A stretch of DNA of 64,000 nucleotides from Nodosilinea sp. FACHB-141 (GCF_014696135.1 NZ_JACJPP010000029.1:1-64000); one strand, 5' to 3'; positions 34,058-43,136 are shown, counted from the first letter of the stretch. Notes: generated by a model not told the origin, from the sequence alone. Numbers and translations are program-made.

Positions 34058-34263
34058 TTCAAAAATGGTTATAATTATTTAGTTTGAATTAAACGTAATT
34101 CATTTAATACCACCTTAAATTGAGTCGCTGTGTGTTTCGCATCACGTAAAATAGTGATGCTAATCATAGAGAGATGTTCTTATCTTACAAACAAGCAAAA
34201 TTATTCAAGAGCCTCCTAGTTCATAGGCTTATATTCTGCTTCGACGTAAATTTAGCGGATTTT

Positions 34264-35247
34264 CTATAACCGGATTCGCTCAATTTCATCCAGCGAAATC
34301 GCATCTTCCCGCCTATCATACAGCGTGGTTGTGCGAACATCCTCGTGCGCTGCAATCCTTTGAGCATTATCGCGGCTACCGCCGTTGCGCAGGAAATTGG
34401 TAATTCCACTCGCACGAAATGTGTGGTTACACGCATCGGTACTCACACCAGCAGCAAGCGCACGGCGCTTCACCATTGCCCATGCTTCCTGGCGCTGTAA
34501 CCGAACACCAGTGAGTGTGCGAGAACGTCGAGGTGCTGTTTGGAAGAGGGGAGTAGTCTTCTCATCCCACAGATTCGCCTCATCCATATAGAGATCAAGA
34601 TACTCCTCCGCTGTGTGGTGAACTGGTACCTCATGGTACTTGCCGCCTTTTTCATGAAGTCGAAACCAGTAGCGTTTGCCCTTAGAGAAATAGTCACCCG
34701 TGTTCATTCCAAGCACAGCACCAACTCGGGCAAAGCTGAAAAACATTGCCGCAATAAGCGCCCGATCGCGTAGGCCGACGATATCGTCGGTGCTGATGCT
34801 TGAGAGGAGCTCCTTCATCTCTTCATCGCTAAGCACCGACGTCTTACCGCGCTTCACTCGATGCTTCACACCACGCACTTCTCCAGCTGGGTTCTCGCGC
34901 ATCAAACCACCGGTAATCAGCCAGCGGAAGAGCGAGCGAATGGCAGAGAGGTGCTGATTTCTCGTTTGCGCAGACCCTGGGTGAACCTCTACGTACTGGG
35001 CCACGACAATAGAGTTCACCTGGTGGAGGCCGAGTCCGGGGTAACACTCCTCAAGCCAGTCAAAGAATCGAGTGAGGGCTCGGTAGTAGGCAAGCCGGGT
35101 GTTCGGGTTTCGGATCCCAGCAGTGAAAAACTCAAGGTAGCGATAAGTGGTTCGCTCACTAGCCCGGCTCACGATAGCGGGCAAGAGAAACTCAGTGCCC
35201 GAAAGTATGGGTGAACTACTGCTTGGAGGCCGAATGAGGTTACTCAC
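34264..35247 (-). CDS. Tyrosine recombinase (integrase)
   Basis: 327 residues. The N-terminal core-binding SAM-like domain (about 30-110) is followed by the catalytic domain. All catalytic residues are present: Arg174 (FARVGAV), Lys in the HEKGGKYHEVP hairpin (about 200-203), His275 and Arg278 (NHTFRAS), His301 (AAHEDV) and the nucleophile Tyr310 (TTLYDRR). It should perform site-specific strand exchange for integration, excision or dimer resolution of the element. Its stop codon context (GAGCGAATCCGG) resembles the 3' end of the neighbouring nucleotidyltransferase gene. The attachment site is not identified. Confidence 0.92.
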   Translation of the reverse strand: MSNLIRPPSSSSPILSGTEFLLPAIVSRASERTTYRYLEFFTAGIRNPNTRLAYYRALTRFFDWLEECYPGLGLHQVNSIVVAQYVEVHPGSAQTRNQHLSAIRSLFRWLITGGLMRENPAGEVRGVKHRVKRGKTSVLSDEEMKELLSSISTDDIVGLRDRALIAAMFFSFARVGAVLGMNTGDYFSKGKRYWFRLHEKGGKYHEVPVHHTAEEYLDLYMDEANLWDEKTTPLFQTAPRRSRTLTGVRLQRQEAWAMVKRRALAAGVSTDACNHTFRASGITNFLRNGGSRDNAQRIAAHEDVRTTTLYDRREDAISLDEIERIRL

Positions 35248-35431
35248 AGTGGATCCATTTAGAGTACAAAGATCACATGTATTAGTCAGCGCTTATTGTA
35301 TGACATAAAAAGGAATTATGTAATGGAAAAAATTATGGATAGGAGAGTTGGATCCTAAATAATTCTCTGGAATTAGTGGATCCGTTTTGAGCAGGCAGTA
35401 TGAAGCCTAGTCTCCTGCTATAGTCTTCTTC

Positions 35432-36502
35432 ATGCCGAAAGAGTCCCCCCTCTCGTTAGATAGCAACTACACTGCTTTTCTTGATGGATTAAAGCGGCGC
35501 ATTCGCACAGCGCAGGTCAAAGCAGCCCTCGCTGTCAACCAAGAACTCATCCTTCTCTATTGGCATATTGGGCAAGAGATCATAGCCAAGCAGAAGCAGG
35601 CAAGCTGGGGCAGTAAGGTCATTGACCATTTAGCTCGGGACTTGAAGCGCGAGTTCCCAGATATCAAAGGTTTTTCCCGGTCAAACCTCAAATCAATGCG
35701 GGTGTTTGCCGAGGCCTACACCGAGGAGCAAATTGGCCAACAGGCTGTTGGCCAAATTCCGTGGAGCCACAACATCCGCATCATAGAGAAGGTAAAAAAT
35801 CCGGAGGCACGGCTCTGGTACGTTCAGCAAACTGTTGAAAACGGCTGGAGTAGAAACATCCTTGAGATGCAGATCGAAAGCGGCCTCTTTGAACGAACAG
35901 GTAGTGCTGTCACCAACTTCGAGCGAGCGCTCCCTGCTCCTCAATCTGACCTCGCACAGCAGCTCCTCAAAGACCCGTACAACTTTGATTTCCTTACCCT
36001 CGGCAAAGACGCACAAGAGCGAGAACTTGAGCGTGGGCTCGTTGATCACATCCGCGATTTTCTTCTCGAACTCGGTATGGGCTTTGCTTTCTTAGGCAGT
36101 CAGTATCCCCTCGTGGTGAGTGATAAAGAGTATCGCCTCGATCTCCTCTTCTACCATGTAAAGCTCCACTGCTACGTTGTGCTGGATCTCAAAATGGGCG
36201 AATTCGAACCGCAGCACTCAGGCCAGATGAGCTTCTATGTTGCTGCGGTCGATAACCTCATGCGCACCGAACGTGATGCCCCCACGATCGGCATTATTCT
36301 CTGTCGAAGCAAAGACAAAACCATTGTGGAATATGCGCTCCAGGGGACCCAGCAGCCGATCGGAGTTTCAACCTTTCAAACCCAGGGACAACTTCCGCCA
36401 GATATCCAAAGCAGCCTACCTACGGTGGAACAATTCGATCTGGAACTAAGCACTGCTATTGAGGAGATGGAGGACGGTGAAGCCGACACTACCGACGATT
36501 AA
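35432..36502 (+). CDS. DUF1016 (YhcG-type) PDDEXK nuclease-domain protein
   Basis: 356 residues. The N-terminal helical domain (about 10-160; LLYWHIGQEI, then KGFSRSNLKSMRVFAEAY) is the DUF1016_N module. The C-terminal domain (about 170-340) is a PDDEXK nuclease fold, with GMGFAFLGSQYPL, RLDLLFYH (Asp237) and VVLDLKMG (Asp252, Lys254) and then GQMSFYV. Members occur on plasmids and in defence islands; a nuclease role in DNA processing or defence is expected, but no specific reaction is established. It is transcribed alone and followed by an intrinsic terminator. Confidence 0.9.
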   Translation: MPKESPLSLDSNYTAFLDGLKRRIRTAQVKAALAVNQELILLYWHIGQEIIAKQKQASWGSKVIDHLARDLKREFPDIKGFSRSNLKSMRVFAEAYTEEQIGQQAVGQIPWSHNIRIIEKVKNPEARLWYVQQTVENGWSRNILEMQIESGLFERTGSAVTNFERALPAPQSDLAQQLLKDPYNFDFLTLGKDAQERELERGLVDHIRDFLLELGMGFAFLGSQYPLVVSDKEYRLDLLFYHVKLHCYVVLDLKMGEFEPQHSGQMSFYVAAVDNLMRTERDAPTIGIILCRSKDKTIVEYALQGTQQPIGVSTFQTQGQLPPDIQSSLPTVEQFDLELSTAIEEMEDGEADTTDD

Positions 36503-36522
36503 TTAATTAGCGCGAATACGCT

Positions 36523-36545
36523 CTCGCACCACTGGTGCGAGTTTT
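36523..36545 (+). terminator. Intrinsic terminator of the DUF1016 gene
   Basis: CTCGCAC at 36523-36529 pairs with GTGCGAG at 36535-36541 (loop CACTG), followed by TTTT. It lies 21 bp after the stop codon of the nuclease gene. Confidence 0.75.
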
Positions 36546-36708
36546 GCGTGCGCCCTCTCTACTCGTCCACCGACAATACCTCCTAATTCGTTTTCTCCCA
36601 TGACTGTTATCTAGCGAGCTGCGTAGACCACCTCACCATTGAACCCGCATAAAGCTTTCGGCCACTGCCGTGCAAGCCAAGTGTACATCCGGCCCACTCT
36701 TAGCCCCC

Positions 36709-37101
36709 TCACTTCGACTGAGATCCAAATTGCTCTCGACTCTGATCAAGTGCCCTCTGAGCCCCAGCTGTAAGGACCTGAGCAACATTGTTTTTACCGG
36801 CAGCACTGAGGTCAGCTAACGCGGCGAGCACCTCTTCAAGGTCATCCTTAAAGCTGCCCACAAGCACTTCTTTGATGCACGCCACATTGTACTCTTCATG
36901 TTGATAGGCATAGGCAATCTCTCCGCTCAGCAATCCAGCGTCCACCATATCGTTCTGACAGGCTATTGCCCTCGCTAGCTTGCGAATATTTTCGAAGTTA
37001 GAGAGATCAAAAAGTGGGTTTGATGCCTCTTGATCTGTGGGCCAATCCTCATCGGGCCAATCAGCGCAGCCAGGCGGTTGTACCGAAATATATTCAGCCA
37101 T
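36709..37101 (-). CDS. Hypothetical acidic helical protein
   Basis: 130 residues, not recognised. The N-terminus is rich in Asp, Pro and Trp (CADWPDEDWPTDQE) and the rest is predicted helical with several acidic stretches (VGSFKDDLEEVLAALADLSA). No membrane helix or catalytic motif is visible. It lies on the same strand as the conjugation genes, downstream of a small DNA-binding protein. It is probably a plasmid accessory gene. Confidence 0.5.
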   Translation of the reverse strand: MAEYISVQPPGCADWPDEDWPTDQEASNPLFDLSNFENIRKLARAIACQNDMVDAGLLSGEIAYAYQHEEYNVACIKEVLVGSFKDDLEEVLAALADLSAAGKNNVAQVLTAGAQRALDQSREQFGSQSK

Positions 37102-37225
37102 AGTATTACCGTTGTTGAATGTGGATATGTGCGGAGCTGCGAATTACGCGGGTTCTAAGTTTTGCGTTAGTGCAGTGACAGTTGCCAGCTCCTTTTTCCT
37201 TTTCTGCTGCTTGTAAGCGATTATC

Positions 37226-37501
37226 CTACCCTCGCCTTTCCCTCTCCACTAAATACGCTTCAATCCTCCTCAAATGCACCTTCGGACTCCCCCGGTTGGC
37301 CACCCAATCGCACAGCAGTTCGACGTTATAGAGAATCATCCGCCGGCCTGAATTCGTATACACCCAGTAGATCCCTTTGATTAGGTATCCCTGCTTCAGC
37401 CAGTAGTTCTTCAGGCACGAAGAGGATAACCCAATGAGCTTTATGGCGTCTGCCGTTTTGACCCACACTGGAATCGCTTTATCGCCATCCTCAATGAGCA
37501 C
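37226..37501 (-). CDS. Small putative DNA-binding protein (excisionase/MerR-like)
   Basis: 91 residues beginning with GTG at 37501. The segment VWVKTADAIKLIGLSSSCLK, then NYWLKQGYLIKGIYWVY fits a winged-helix excisionase-type domain: the first helix-turn, a recognition helix, then a β-hairpin. A basic C-terminus follows (LRRIEAYLVERERR). Excisionases and plasmid copy or transfer regulators have this size and shape. The cruciform-like repeat at 37547-37652 directly upstream is a possible target. Confidence 0.6.
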   Translation of the reverse strand: MLIEDGDKAIPVWVKTADAIKLIGLSSSCLKNYWLKQGYLIKGIYWVYTNSGRRMILYNVELLCDWVANRGSPKVHLRRIEAYLVERERRG

Positions 37502-37546
37502 TATCTTACCTGGTGCGAAGCTCGGCCCGAGCTCAATGAGCTACCG

Positions 37547-37652
37547 CTTACGGAAAGATGTTGGCAGAAGTAGCCCTTGCAGCGTTCTCAGTAACAACTA
37601 TTAAGAATGCTGCAAAGACCGACCGCTCCTTCCCCAACATCTCTCCGTAAAG
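37547..37652. repeat. Nested long inverted repeat (106 bp)
   Basis: Outer arms: CTTACGGAAAGATGTTGG at 37547-37564 against 37634-37652 (one bulge, one mismatch). Inner arms: TGCAGCGTTCT at 37578-37588 against 37604-37614 (one G-T pair). It sits between two minus-strand genes and could act as an attenuator, terminator or processing site. Confidence 0.6.
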
Positions 37653-37660
37653 ACGCCTAT

Positions 37661-38311
37661 TTACTCCTCCGCTGATATATCAACAGTAGTGTCGCCGTCT
37701 CCATCTTTGACGGAGTCTCCATCATCCTCATCACCATTTTTAGAATCCAAATGTTCCTTGTCTTTATTGGCTTGAAGCAGAAATTCAGCACTTCGTCGCT
37801 GCGCAAAATACTCCCGTAGCCTGCTATGAAAGACGTCTCGAATCTGCCCCGATTGAGCCGCTTCCGCGAGCGCTTTGGCAACCATAGCAGGAATGAACTG
37901 TACGATGTCTCGCGTAGCATCCTGTACGGCACTTTCAATAGACTCTCTTATTCCTGCATTAATAGCATCTTCAAAAGAGCCCATTCCAGCAATCACAGCC
38001 TCATCTGTCTCAAGCGCCGACGAGGAGTCCGGTGGCTGGAAACCTCCTCCACCCGGCCAATTTTCCTGGGTAGAGGAACTTGCTTGTCTCATTCTACGCG
38101 CTGCACAAATTTCCTCGTGTGTGCGGCCAGCATCAAGCATCTTCCGTACCGGTACAAACCGCTCAAGCAGTTCAGAACCTGTATAGAATCGCTTACTTGT
38201 TGAGAGCCCCGCAGTTTTAAGGCTATCCGTCACTGTGTTAGCTGATAATTCGGTAATTTCAGCAATTTCTTTCTTTGAATAATCACGGTCTGGGTCAAAA
38301 TTGTAGTTCAT
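37661..38311 (-). CDS. MerR-like HTH protein of the conjugation block
   Basis: 216 residues from the ATG at 38309-38311 (MNYNFDPDRDYSKKEI); 13 further upstream codons are open but look non-coding. Residues about 10-75 form a MerR-type winged helix (YSKKEIAEITELSANTVTDS, then FYTGSELLERFVPVRKML). A Gly/Pro linker, a helical region (ESAVQDATRDIVQFIPAMVA) and a very acidic tail (GDEDDGDSVKDGDGD) follow. It is probably a regulator or a TraM-like partner of the coupling ATPase encoded just upstream (start at 40015, stop at 38360). The function is inferred from position. Confidence 0.6.
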   Translation of the reverse strand: MNYNFDPDRDYSKKEIAEITELSANTVTDSLKTAGLSTSKRFYTGSELLERFVPVRKMLDAGRTHEEICAARRMRQASSSTQENWPGGGGFQPPDSSSALETDEAVIAGMGSFEDAINAGIRESIESAVQDATRDIVQFIPAMVAKALAEAAQSGQIRDVFHSRLREYFAQRRSAEFLLQANKDKEHLDSKNGDEDDGDSVKDGDGDTTVDISAEE

Positions 38312-38359
38312 GGCAGTTACCACAATGAAAAGAACATCAGAGCAAATCACTCAACACAA

Positions 38360-40015
38360 TTAGTCAGCTGTGTTATCGTCGGGAATCTCCAGGTAAACGG
38401 CCATATCTTTAATGACATTCAATACTTCGTCATAGACACAGCCACGTAGTTCGCTCTCAAAGATTTCAAAGTTATCCATGACACCTTGATTCTTTGGACG
38501 ATTAGTAGGTTTTGGCTCATCTTCACTCGGCCTCTCACCAGTAATTAGCCAGTCGCTTCGGGCATTACTCCAAAGGCTTGGTAACTCCTGATCTGGTGGA
38601 AGAGGGCGAAGAATCACTTTTTTTGTGCGGGGCGGATGACGCTTCACTACCTGATCCCAAGGGAGATGCTTTTCTAGCTCTTCTCCCCACTTCGGTGTCT
38701 TGAGATAGAGAGTGATACCATGCGCCTTTGATGGAAGAGGCAGATTGAGGAAGGTTCGTTCGTGGACAATGTTCTCCACTGATCGACGATTTTCTTCCTT
38801 TCCACTAGTTCCACGTTTGTCAAACGAGACTCCTACATCGGTCTCGCGCACCACGTCACGGCCAAACTGACTCGCACACCACCGAGCTGTTTCAGGAGAA
38901 GATGCCCGGAGCATAATTTTCCAACTAAAGTTCGCAAGGACTGCCTCCGCCCGATCATCGTAGGAGTCCTTAGCTCGTAATCCCTCAATGGATTGAAACA
39001 ATATAAATAGAAGTCCTCCGCGCCCACGAATAAGCTCTGATGCCTCACGAAATTTTGGAATAGGACCGTAAAAATTGAAGTCGTCAGCCACAACAATCTT
39101 GTCTTTTTTGTCACTCTCGGGAGAAGCCATAATGATGTCCAAGCTTCGAGAAATAATGGCTTGAGCGATTGGACGCTCGACGTCGTATTTTTCAGGGTTA
39201 ATCTTCACGACGAGGATAGAAGCTTCCGTATGCCCCTTCCAAAAGTCCACAAGGCTTATGCCTGATTCAGAGTGTTGGTACTTTGCGGCAGGCGTCATAA
39301 GATAGAGCCACACGCGCGACATAACCTCAGTTCGAACCTTATTGAGATGCTCCTCTCCATCCTTACCTGCAAAGAGCGTATTAAGTACCCACTGGCCCGG
39401 TTCGCTCTGCCTAAGTATCCTTTTAAGAATTACTGGATCAGCAAGAGCGACATTCACTAAGTCATCCATGCCCCATACTCCTTCAGTTACCTGGTGGATC
39501 GAGATGACACTTGCAACAAACAGCGCTCGGCCAGCGTTGCGGAAAAACGCATTATTGCCTTCCATTTCAGGGAAAAGCACATATCCAAGCTGAGCAATAA
39601 GCTGGGGAGAGGCAAAGTCACGAGCAATATTCCAAGTCTTGCCGTCCTTGTAGGTAAATGTCACAAGCTCATAGAGCACACCTCCTGCCCGTACTGCCTT
39701 TAAAAAATCCTCCTTCGTTTCTAAAATGAGCAGTCGTCTCGACGGGTCAGCACGGACTGCTTCAATCAACGTTCGCGCTGTTGGACCCATCGTAAAGTTC
39801 TTTCCGGCACCACTTGCTCCAACGACTGCGACATGACCAAGCTCATCCAGACCAACTTTATGCCCAGCAAACGATATGGGCGGTCCGTTAAGCATTTCGT
39901 ACGCATCTTGATAGTGGTGTGTAGGGCGTTGAAGAGTGCTATCGCCAAGTCTTTCTGCCCTAATAATCCGACGAGCCACATCGCTCGGCGTTTCAGCAAA
40001 AAAATCACCATGCAT
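38360..40015 (-). CDS. Type IV coupling-protein-like ATPase (TraD/VirD4 group)
   Basis: 551 residues. A P-loop (VGASGAGKN, Lys72) is present and Asn73 replaces the usual Ser/Thr. Walker B is IVVADDFNFYG (Asp311-Asp312), followed by RGRGGLLFILFQS as in VirD4/TraD proteins. It lacks an N-terminal membrane domain; the separate membrane protein at 40005-40835, whose gene overlaps this start by 11 bp, may supply it. Coupling proteins bring the relaxase-DNA complex to the secretion channel. No type IV secretion channel genes are in the window, so the element may be mobilisable or the channel genes may lie outside. Confidence 0.88.
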   Translation of the reverse strand: MHGDFFAETPSDVARRIIRAERLGDSTLQRPTHHYQDAYEMLNGPPISFAGHKVGLDELGHVAVVGASGAGKNFTMGPTARTLIEAVRADPSRRLLILETKEDFLKAVRAGGVLYELVTFTYKDGKTWNIARDFASPQLIAQLGYVLFPEMEGNNAFFRNAGRALFVASVISIHQVTEGVWGMDDLVNVALADPVILKRILRQSEPGQWVLNTLFAGKDGEEHLNKVRTEVMSRVWLYLMTPAAKYQHSESGISLVDFWKGHTEASILVVKINPEKYDVERPIAQAIISRSLDIIMASPESDKKDKIVVADDFNFYGPIPKFREASELIRGRGGLLFILFQSIEGLRAKDSYDDRAEAVLANFSWKIMLRASSPETARWCASQFGRDVVRETDVGVSFDKRGTSGKEENRRSVENIVHERTFLNLPLPSKAHGITLYLKTPKWGEELEKHLPWDQVVKRHPPRTKKVILRPLPPDQELPSLWSNARSDWLITGERPSEDEPKPTNRPKNQGVMDNFEIFESELRGCVYDEVLNVIKDMAVYLEIPDDNTAD

Positions 40016-40835
40016 CTTTTCTTACCTCATCATCTTCAGGTTTATTCTTTTTGGAAGAATTCTTCCGTCGCTCATCCAAAGCCTTCTTCAATCGTGGGAT
40101 TATTACCCCTGGATTCTGCACCTCGTACTCAAGACGTCGCGGCTTAAACACATCAGTAAGTACGGTCCTTGTACCCAGGGCTACTAATTGCCAGCCACTA
40201 GCAAGCAGCAAGAGCAAAAGCCCTACAACAAACCAGTTCCTAGAGACAAGAAACGGTAGAAATGGCCAAAATAAGCATCCGGCGACAAACGACCCGGTCA
40301 TGATCACAAAGCCCGCTAGATAGCCCCACAAGATATCCGTGAGCCATCCCCCTGTCGGGCGAGCAACTTCGTAAAATTCGCCATACAGGTCGGAGTGAGC
40401 CCTTCGAAGCTTTAAGAGTCGCTCATAGTGTTCGGCGGCTACCCATCCGGAGACCCCCCATACAAGTGCACAGAGCCACTGTAGAATCCCTTCCCACCAA
40501 TGGAGCGGAACTGGATGGAGCAGAAGGTTTGCGGTCCATGCCTCCATAACAGGACCGAAATGTGGCCCATAGGCATAGCCAAGCAGCATGCCCAGTAACA
40601 CTGCTGTGGGTCGATTGATGGCTGAGAGAAGATCCCCTGTTGATCGGAGCATCTCGTGCTCAATGCCTTGAAACACCCTTATGTAGACGGTGATGACTTC
40701 TTTTAAATACCTACTTGTCTGAATCACTAGCGAGTTGAAAGATTTGCCAAGTTTCTTCACAAACCTGAACATTCTGCTTTGAAGCTTACGAAGCTCGCCT
40801 TGCGAAGGACGTTTCAGTCTAAAAAAGTGACGCAT
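40005..40835 (-). CDS. Polytopic membrane protein between relaxase and coupling ATPase
   Basis: 276 residues. Hydrophobic segments lie at about 90-110 (AVLLGMLLGYAYG), 125-150 (WWEGILQWLCALVWGVSGWV), 190-215 (LAGFVIMTGSFVAGCLFWPF) and 220-240 (WFVVGLLLLLLASGWQLVAL). Both ends are basic. Its stop overlaps the coupling ATPase start by 11 bp, and it begins 14 bp after the relaxase stop, so the three form one operon. It is probably the membrane anchor that the neighbouring soluble ATPase lacks. No named family is recognised. Confidence 0.72.
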   Translation of the reverse strand: MRHFFRLKRPSQGELRKLQSRMFRFVKKLGKSFNSLVIQTSRYLKEVITVYIRVFQGIEHEMLRSTGDLLSAINRPTAVLLGMLLGYAYGPHFGPVMEAWTANLLLHPVPLHWWEGILQWLCALVWGVSGWVAAEHYERLLKLRRAHSDLYGEFYEVARPTGGWLTDILWGYLAGFVIMTGSFVAGCLFWPFLPFLVSRNWFVVGLLLLLLASGWQLVALGTRTVLTDVFKPRRLEYEVQNPGVIIPRLKKALDERRKNSSKKNKPEDDEVRKDAW

Positions 40836-40849
40836 TTATTGTTGCCTCC

Positions 40850-42544
40850 CTAGTCGTAGGAATGTCGAAAAGTTCTACGGACACGAATCTCAGGTGAGTT
40901 TGGCTTGATGTGCCGGTTCTGCTTCAAAAGAACTAGCTGCTGAGTACGGCTAATCTGGCCCGTCGCGTAAGAAAAATTAATTGCGAGTCGGCTTTTAGGA
41001 ACCCCGTACCGTGGAGTCCTATGGCCGCTGTATGAATGCAGAAACAGCCGCTGGCTTTGGCTTATTTGCCCAGTCCAGTACTTGGTCTCAATTGCAAGCC
41101 GTGTCTGTTTCTTTGGCGGACGAGTGTATTTCTTATACGTCGCGTGATCGATCTGAGAGGTGTAATAGAGAAAGCGAAGCTTGGTGCGAAACCGTTGTGC
41201 TCGCTTCTGGCTCTTTGCGCGCGCATCACTGAGCGCCCCTTCAAACGAATACTGAGGCCGGTTCTTTCCCTGGGGGTTACTACTATGCCGCCTTACAAGA
41301 GAGCGGGTAAGAGCCCAAATATCCCTTTTGGGGGCCGACGCCACCTTACCGCTTGGTACCGAAGCACTCCTTCGACGGTCTTTCGCAAGTGCACCAGCCC
41401 GACGGTTGATAGCCGCTGCCTGCTTTGACGCTTTTGCCTGCCAGGACGGAAAGGTTGAAGGTTGCGGCTGTTGAAGTTGCTGCCTTTCCTTTACGCGATC
41501 CCGTAAGACCGCAAACACTGCCTGGTCAGTAGCCTGTTTTATGTACTGATCGCGCGATCGCCCCAAAAACGAGTCTGTGTCAAATTTAAACTCCTTCTTT
41601 GCGATCGTTTGCCACTCTTGCTGACGGAGCGCAGCTGTCTCTACAGGGGGTTTTTCAGGCCTTGTCCTAAGAACCGCTGCTTGCACCTCCTTGGAGATTG
41701 GATTAGGCACATTACGGAGAGCCTCCCGAATCGTTTTACTTCGAGGGCTGTACCTATCAAGAAGCCCTTGGGGAATCTCCTCACCTCCGTATCCCTGAAC
41801 CGTAAAGCTCCGCCCATTCTTAATAGGTACATTTGGAAACTGGAGGTACGACGACTCAAACTCCCTTGCAAGATGACCGCGCAGCGAATCTCGAAATACC
41901 TGCCCTATCTCAAAAATTGTCTCTCGCTTAAGAAGTGGCCTTAAATCAAGTGCTCCATACTTGCCATCTTGCCGAACCGCACTTGTAAAAAGAACGTTAT
42001 GGACATGTAGTTGTGGCATCCCAGCGCGATCTTCTATATGGGTAAAGCACCCCCATATAGGCAGAGCTTGTGTGCGTACACTTCCCCCTGCACCGGTTCG
42101 AGTGAAGCAATAGTTCTTTTCAATATGCGCGCGCGTGTCTTTTGCCGCAGCCTCAAGAGAAGCTAAGACCCTTATCCTAGTTTCGTGGCTTCCAGCAGCA
42201 AACATGGCAGTTGCGGCTGGTGGAGCGGAAAATACGATGTCATCTGCAACGACGGCTTTTCGAGGCTTGCCATCGTACGTGCGCTCGGTAAGCCCTTTAC
42301 GCATTGGATCATAGGTCTCTGGATGAAGCCCTTGAAACAGTGCGGCGAAGCGTTGATCGTTCTCACGTATGGGCTCTCCAAAAAGCCCGAGAACTTTTGC
42401 CCCCTCTCCATCGAAGTGACCAAGTGAAATCTCGTCGTCGTCGTCCTTGTTAGGAGACAAACCAAGATAATGCTCAGGACCTAGCTTGGTGTAATACGGA
42501 GCTTTCGCACTACCTAGATGAAGAAGCATTTCCGTGGCTACCAT
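40850..42544 (-). CDS. MOBF (TrwC/TraI-type) conjugative relaxase
   Basis: 564 residues starting at the ATG at 42544, which has GGAGG 6 nt upstream; an internal Met at codon 6 would give the classical N-terminus. The relaxase domain occupies about 1-300. It has the N-terminal tyrosine pair Tyr17-Tyr18, DIVFSAPPAATAMFA, CFTHIEDRAG and the metal-binding PQLHVHNVLF histidines. The enzyme nicks oriT and stays covalently attached to the DNA. Unlike TraI and TrwC there is no helicase domain; the C-terminal about 200 residues are basic and repetitive (KKYTRPPKKQTRLAIETKYW, then related ATGQISRTQQL units). It overlaps the preceding gene by 7 bp. Confidence 0.9.
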   Translation of the reverse strand: MVATEMLLHLGSAKAPYYTKLGPEHYLGLSPNKDDDDEISLGHFDGEGAKVLGLFGEPIRENDQRFAALFQGLHPETYDPMRKGLTERTYDGKPRKAVVADDIVFSAPPAATAMFAAGSHETRIRVLASLEAAAKDTRAHIEKNYCFTRTGAGGSVRTQALPIWGCFTHIEDRAGMPQLHVHNVLFTSAVRQDGKYGALDLRPLLKRETIFEIGQVFRDSLRGHLAREFESSYLQFPNVPIKNGRSFTVQGYGGEEIPQGLLDRYSPRSKTIREALRNVPNPISKEVQAAVLRTRPEKPPVETAALRQQEWQTIAKKEFKFDTDSFLGRSRDQYIKQATDQAVFAVLRDRVKERQQLQQPQPSTFPSWQAKASKQAAAINRRAGALAKDRRRSASVPSGKVASAPKRDIWALTRSLVRRHSSNPQGKNRPQYSFEGALSDARAKSQKRAQRFRTKLRFLYYTSQIDHATYKKYTRPPKKQTRLAIETKYWTGQISQSQRLFLHSYSGHRTPRYGVPKSRLAINFSYATGQISRTQQLVLLKQNRHIKPNSPEIRVRRTFRHSYD

Positions 42545-42909
42545 CCGGCACCTCCCCCCGCAAAAAGCTCCTCCATAGACTCATGAGCCTCATCAGGAGA
42601 GAGGCCACTGCCGTGGATAAGGATTAGTTCCATAGCAACGTAGTGCGCTACCTTAAGCGCCCCGACGTCTTGGCGTAGCGCCTGAACCTCGTGCTTTAAG
42701 TGCTGCAACTCTTCAACCTGAAGAGTGAGGATTTCGGCTATTATTTTTTCTGGTGACTTGTCCGGATTTTGATTCGCATCCAGCGAAGATGTGGGAGTCA
42801 TAACGGTTAGCAGCGGTAAGTGGGTTACATAAATGGGTTCTCGTGGGGCAACGGTTTCTTTGGTTGCGAGTGCGCCAGTTTTAGTTGGCAGACTCGCTCT
42901 TTGCCCCAC
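42538..42909 (-). CDS. Small coiled-coil accessory protein of the relaxase operon
   Basis: Up to 123 residues. The start is uncertain, because the Met at codon 37 (42801) begins a better-looking protein. Residues about 50-100 are a coiled coil (ILTLQVEELQHLKHEVQALR) and the C-terminus is acidic (SPDEAHESMEELFAGGG). It overlaps the relaxase start by 7 bp, so it is translated with it. Relaxase accessory proteins that bind oriT are often small and encoded just before the relaxase; a similar role is inferred, not shown. Confidence 0.55.
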   Translation of the reverse strand: MGQRASLPTKTGALATKETVAPREPIYVTHLPLLTVMTPTSSLDANQNPDKSPEKIIAEILTLQVEELQHLKHEVQALRQDVGALKVAHYVAMELILIHGSGLSPDEAHESMEELFAGGGAGW

Positions 42910-42959
42910 GCGCTTATCGCTTGGTTACTGTGGTATTTGAGGCCTTATAGTGGTCCTCG

Positions 42960-43136
42960 CTATTTCTCAGCGTCCTCGGCGTGGCTACCTGCAAGCAGGC
43001 GCATAAGGAGAGGGCTAAGCAGTGGTTGCTCATGGGCATGCCATCCTGCCTTAAAGCAGGTGAGCCCAAACCAGCCGATAACCAAAAGCGAAATGATGAG
43101 CGAGATGATGTTGCTCAGCTGTCGTAGCGGATTCAT
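42960..43136 (-). CDS. Small single-pass membrane protein
   Basis: 58 residues from the ATG at 43134-43136, preceded by AGGAAG; a GTG three codons upstream is an alternative. There is one transmembrane helix (IISLIISLLVIGWFGLTCF) and a short tail. It lies between a protein kinase gene and the relaxase operon on the same strand. Entry-exclusion and mating-pair proteins are often of this kind, but no family is recognised. Confidence 0.5.
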   Translation of the reverse strand: MNPLRQLSNIISLIISLLVIGWFGLTCFKAGWHAHEQPLLSPLLMRLLAGSHAEDAEK

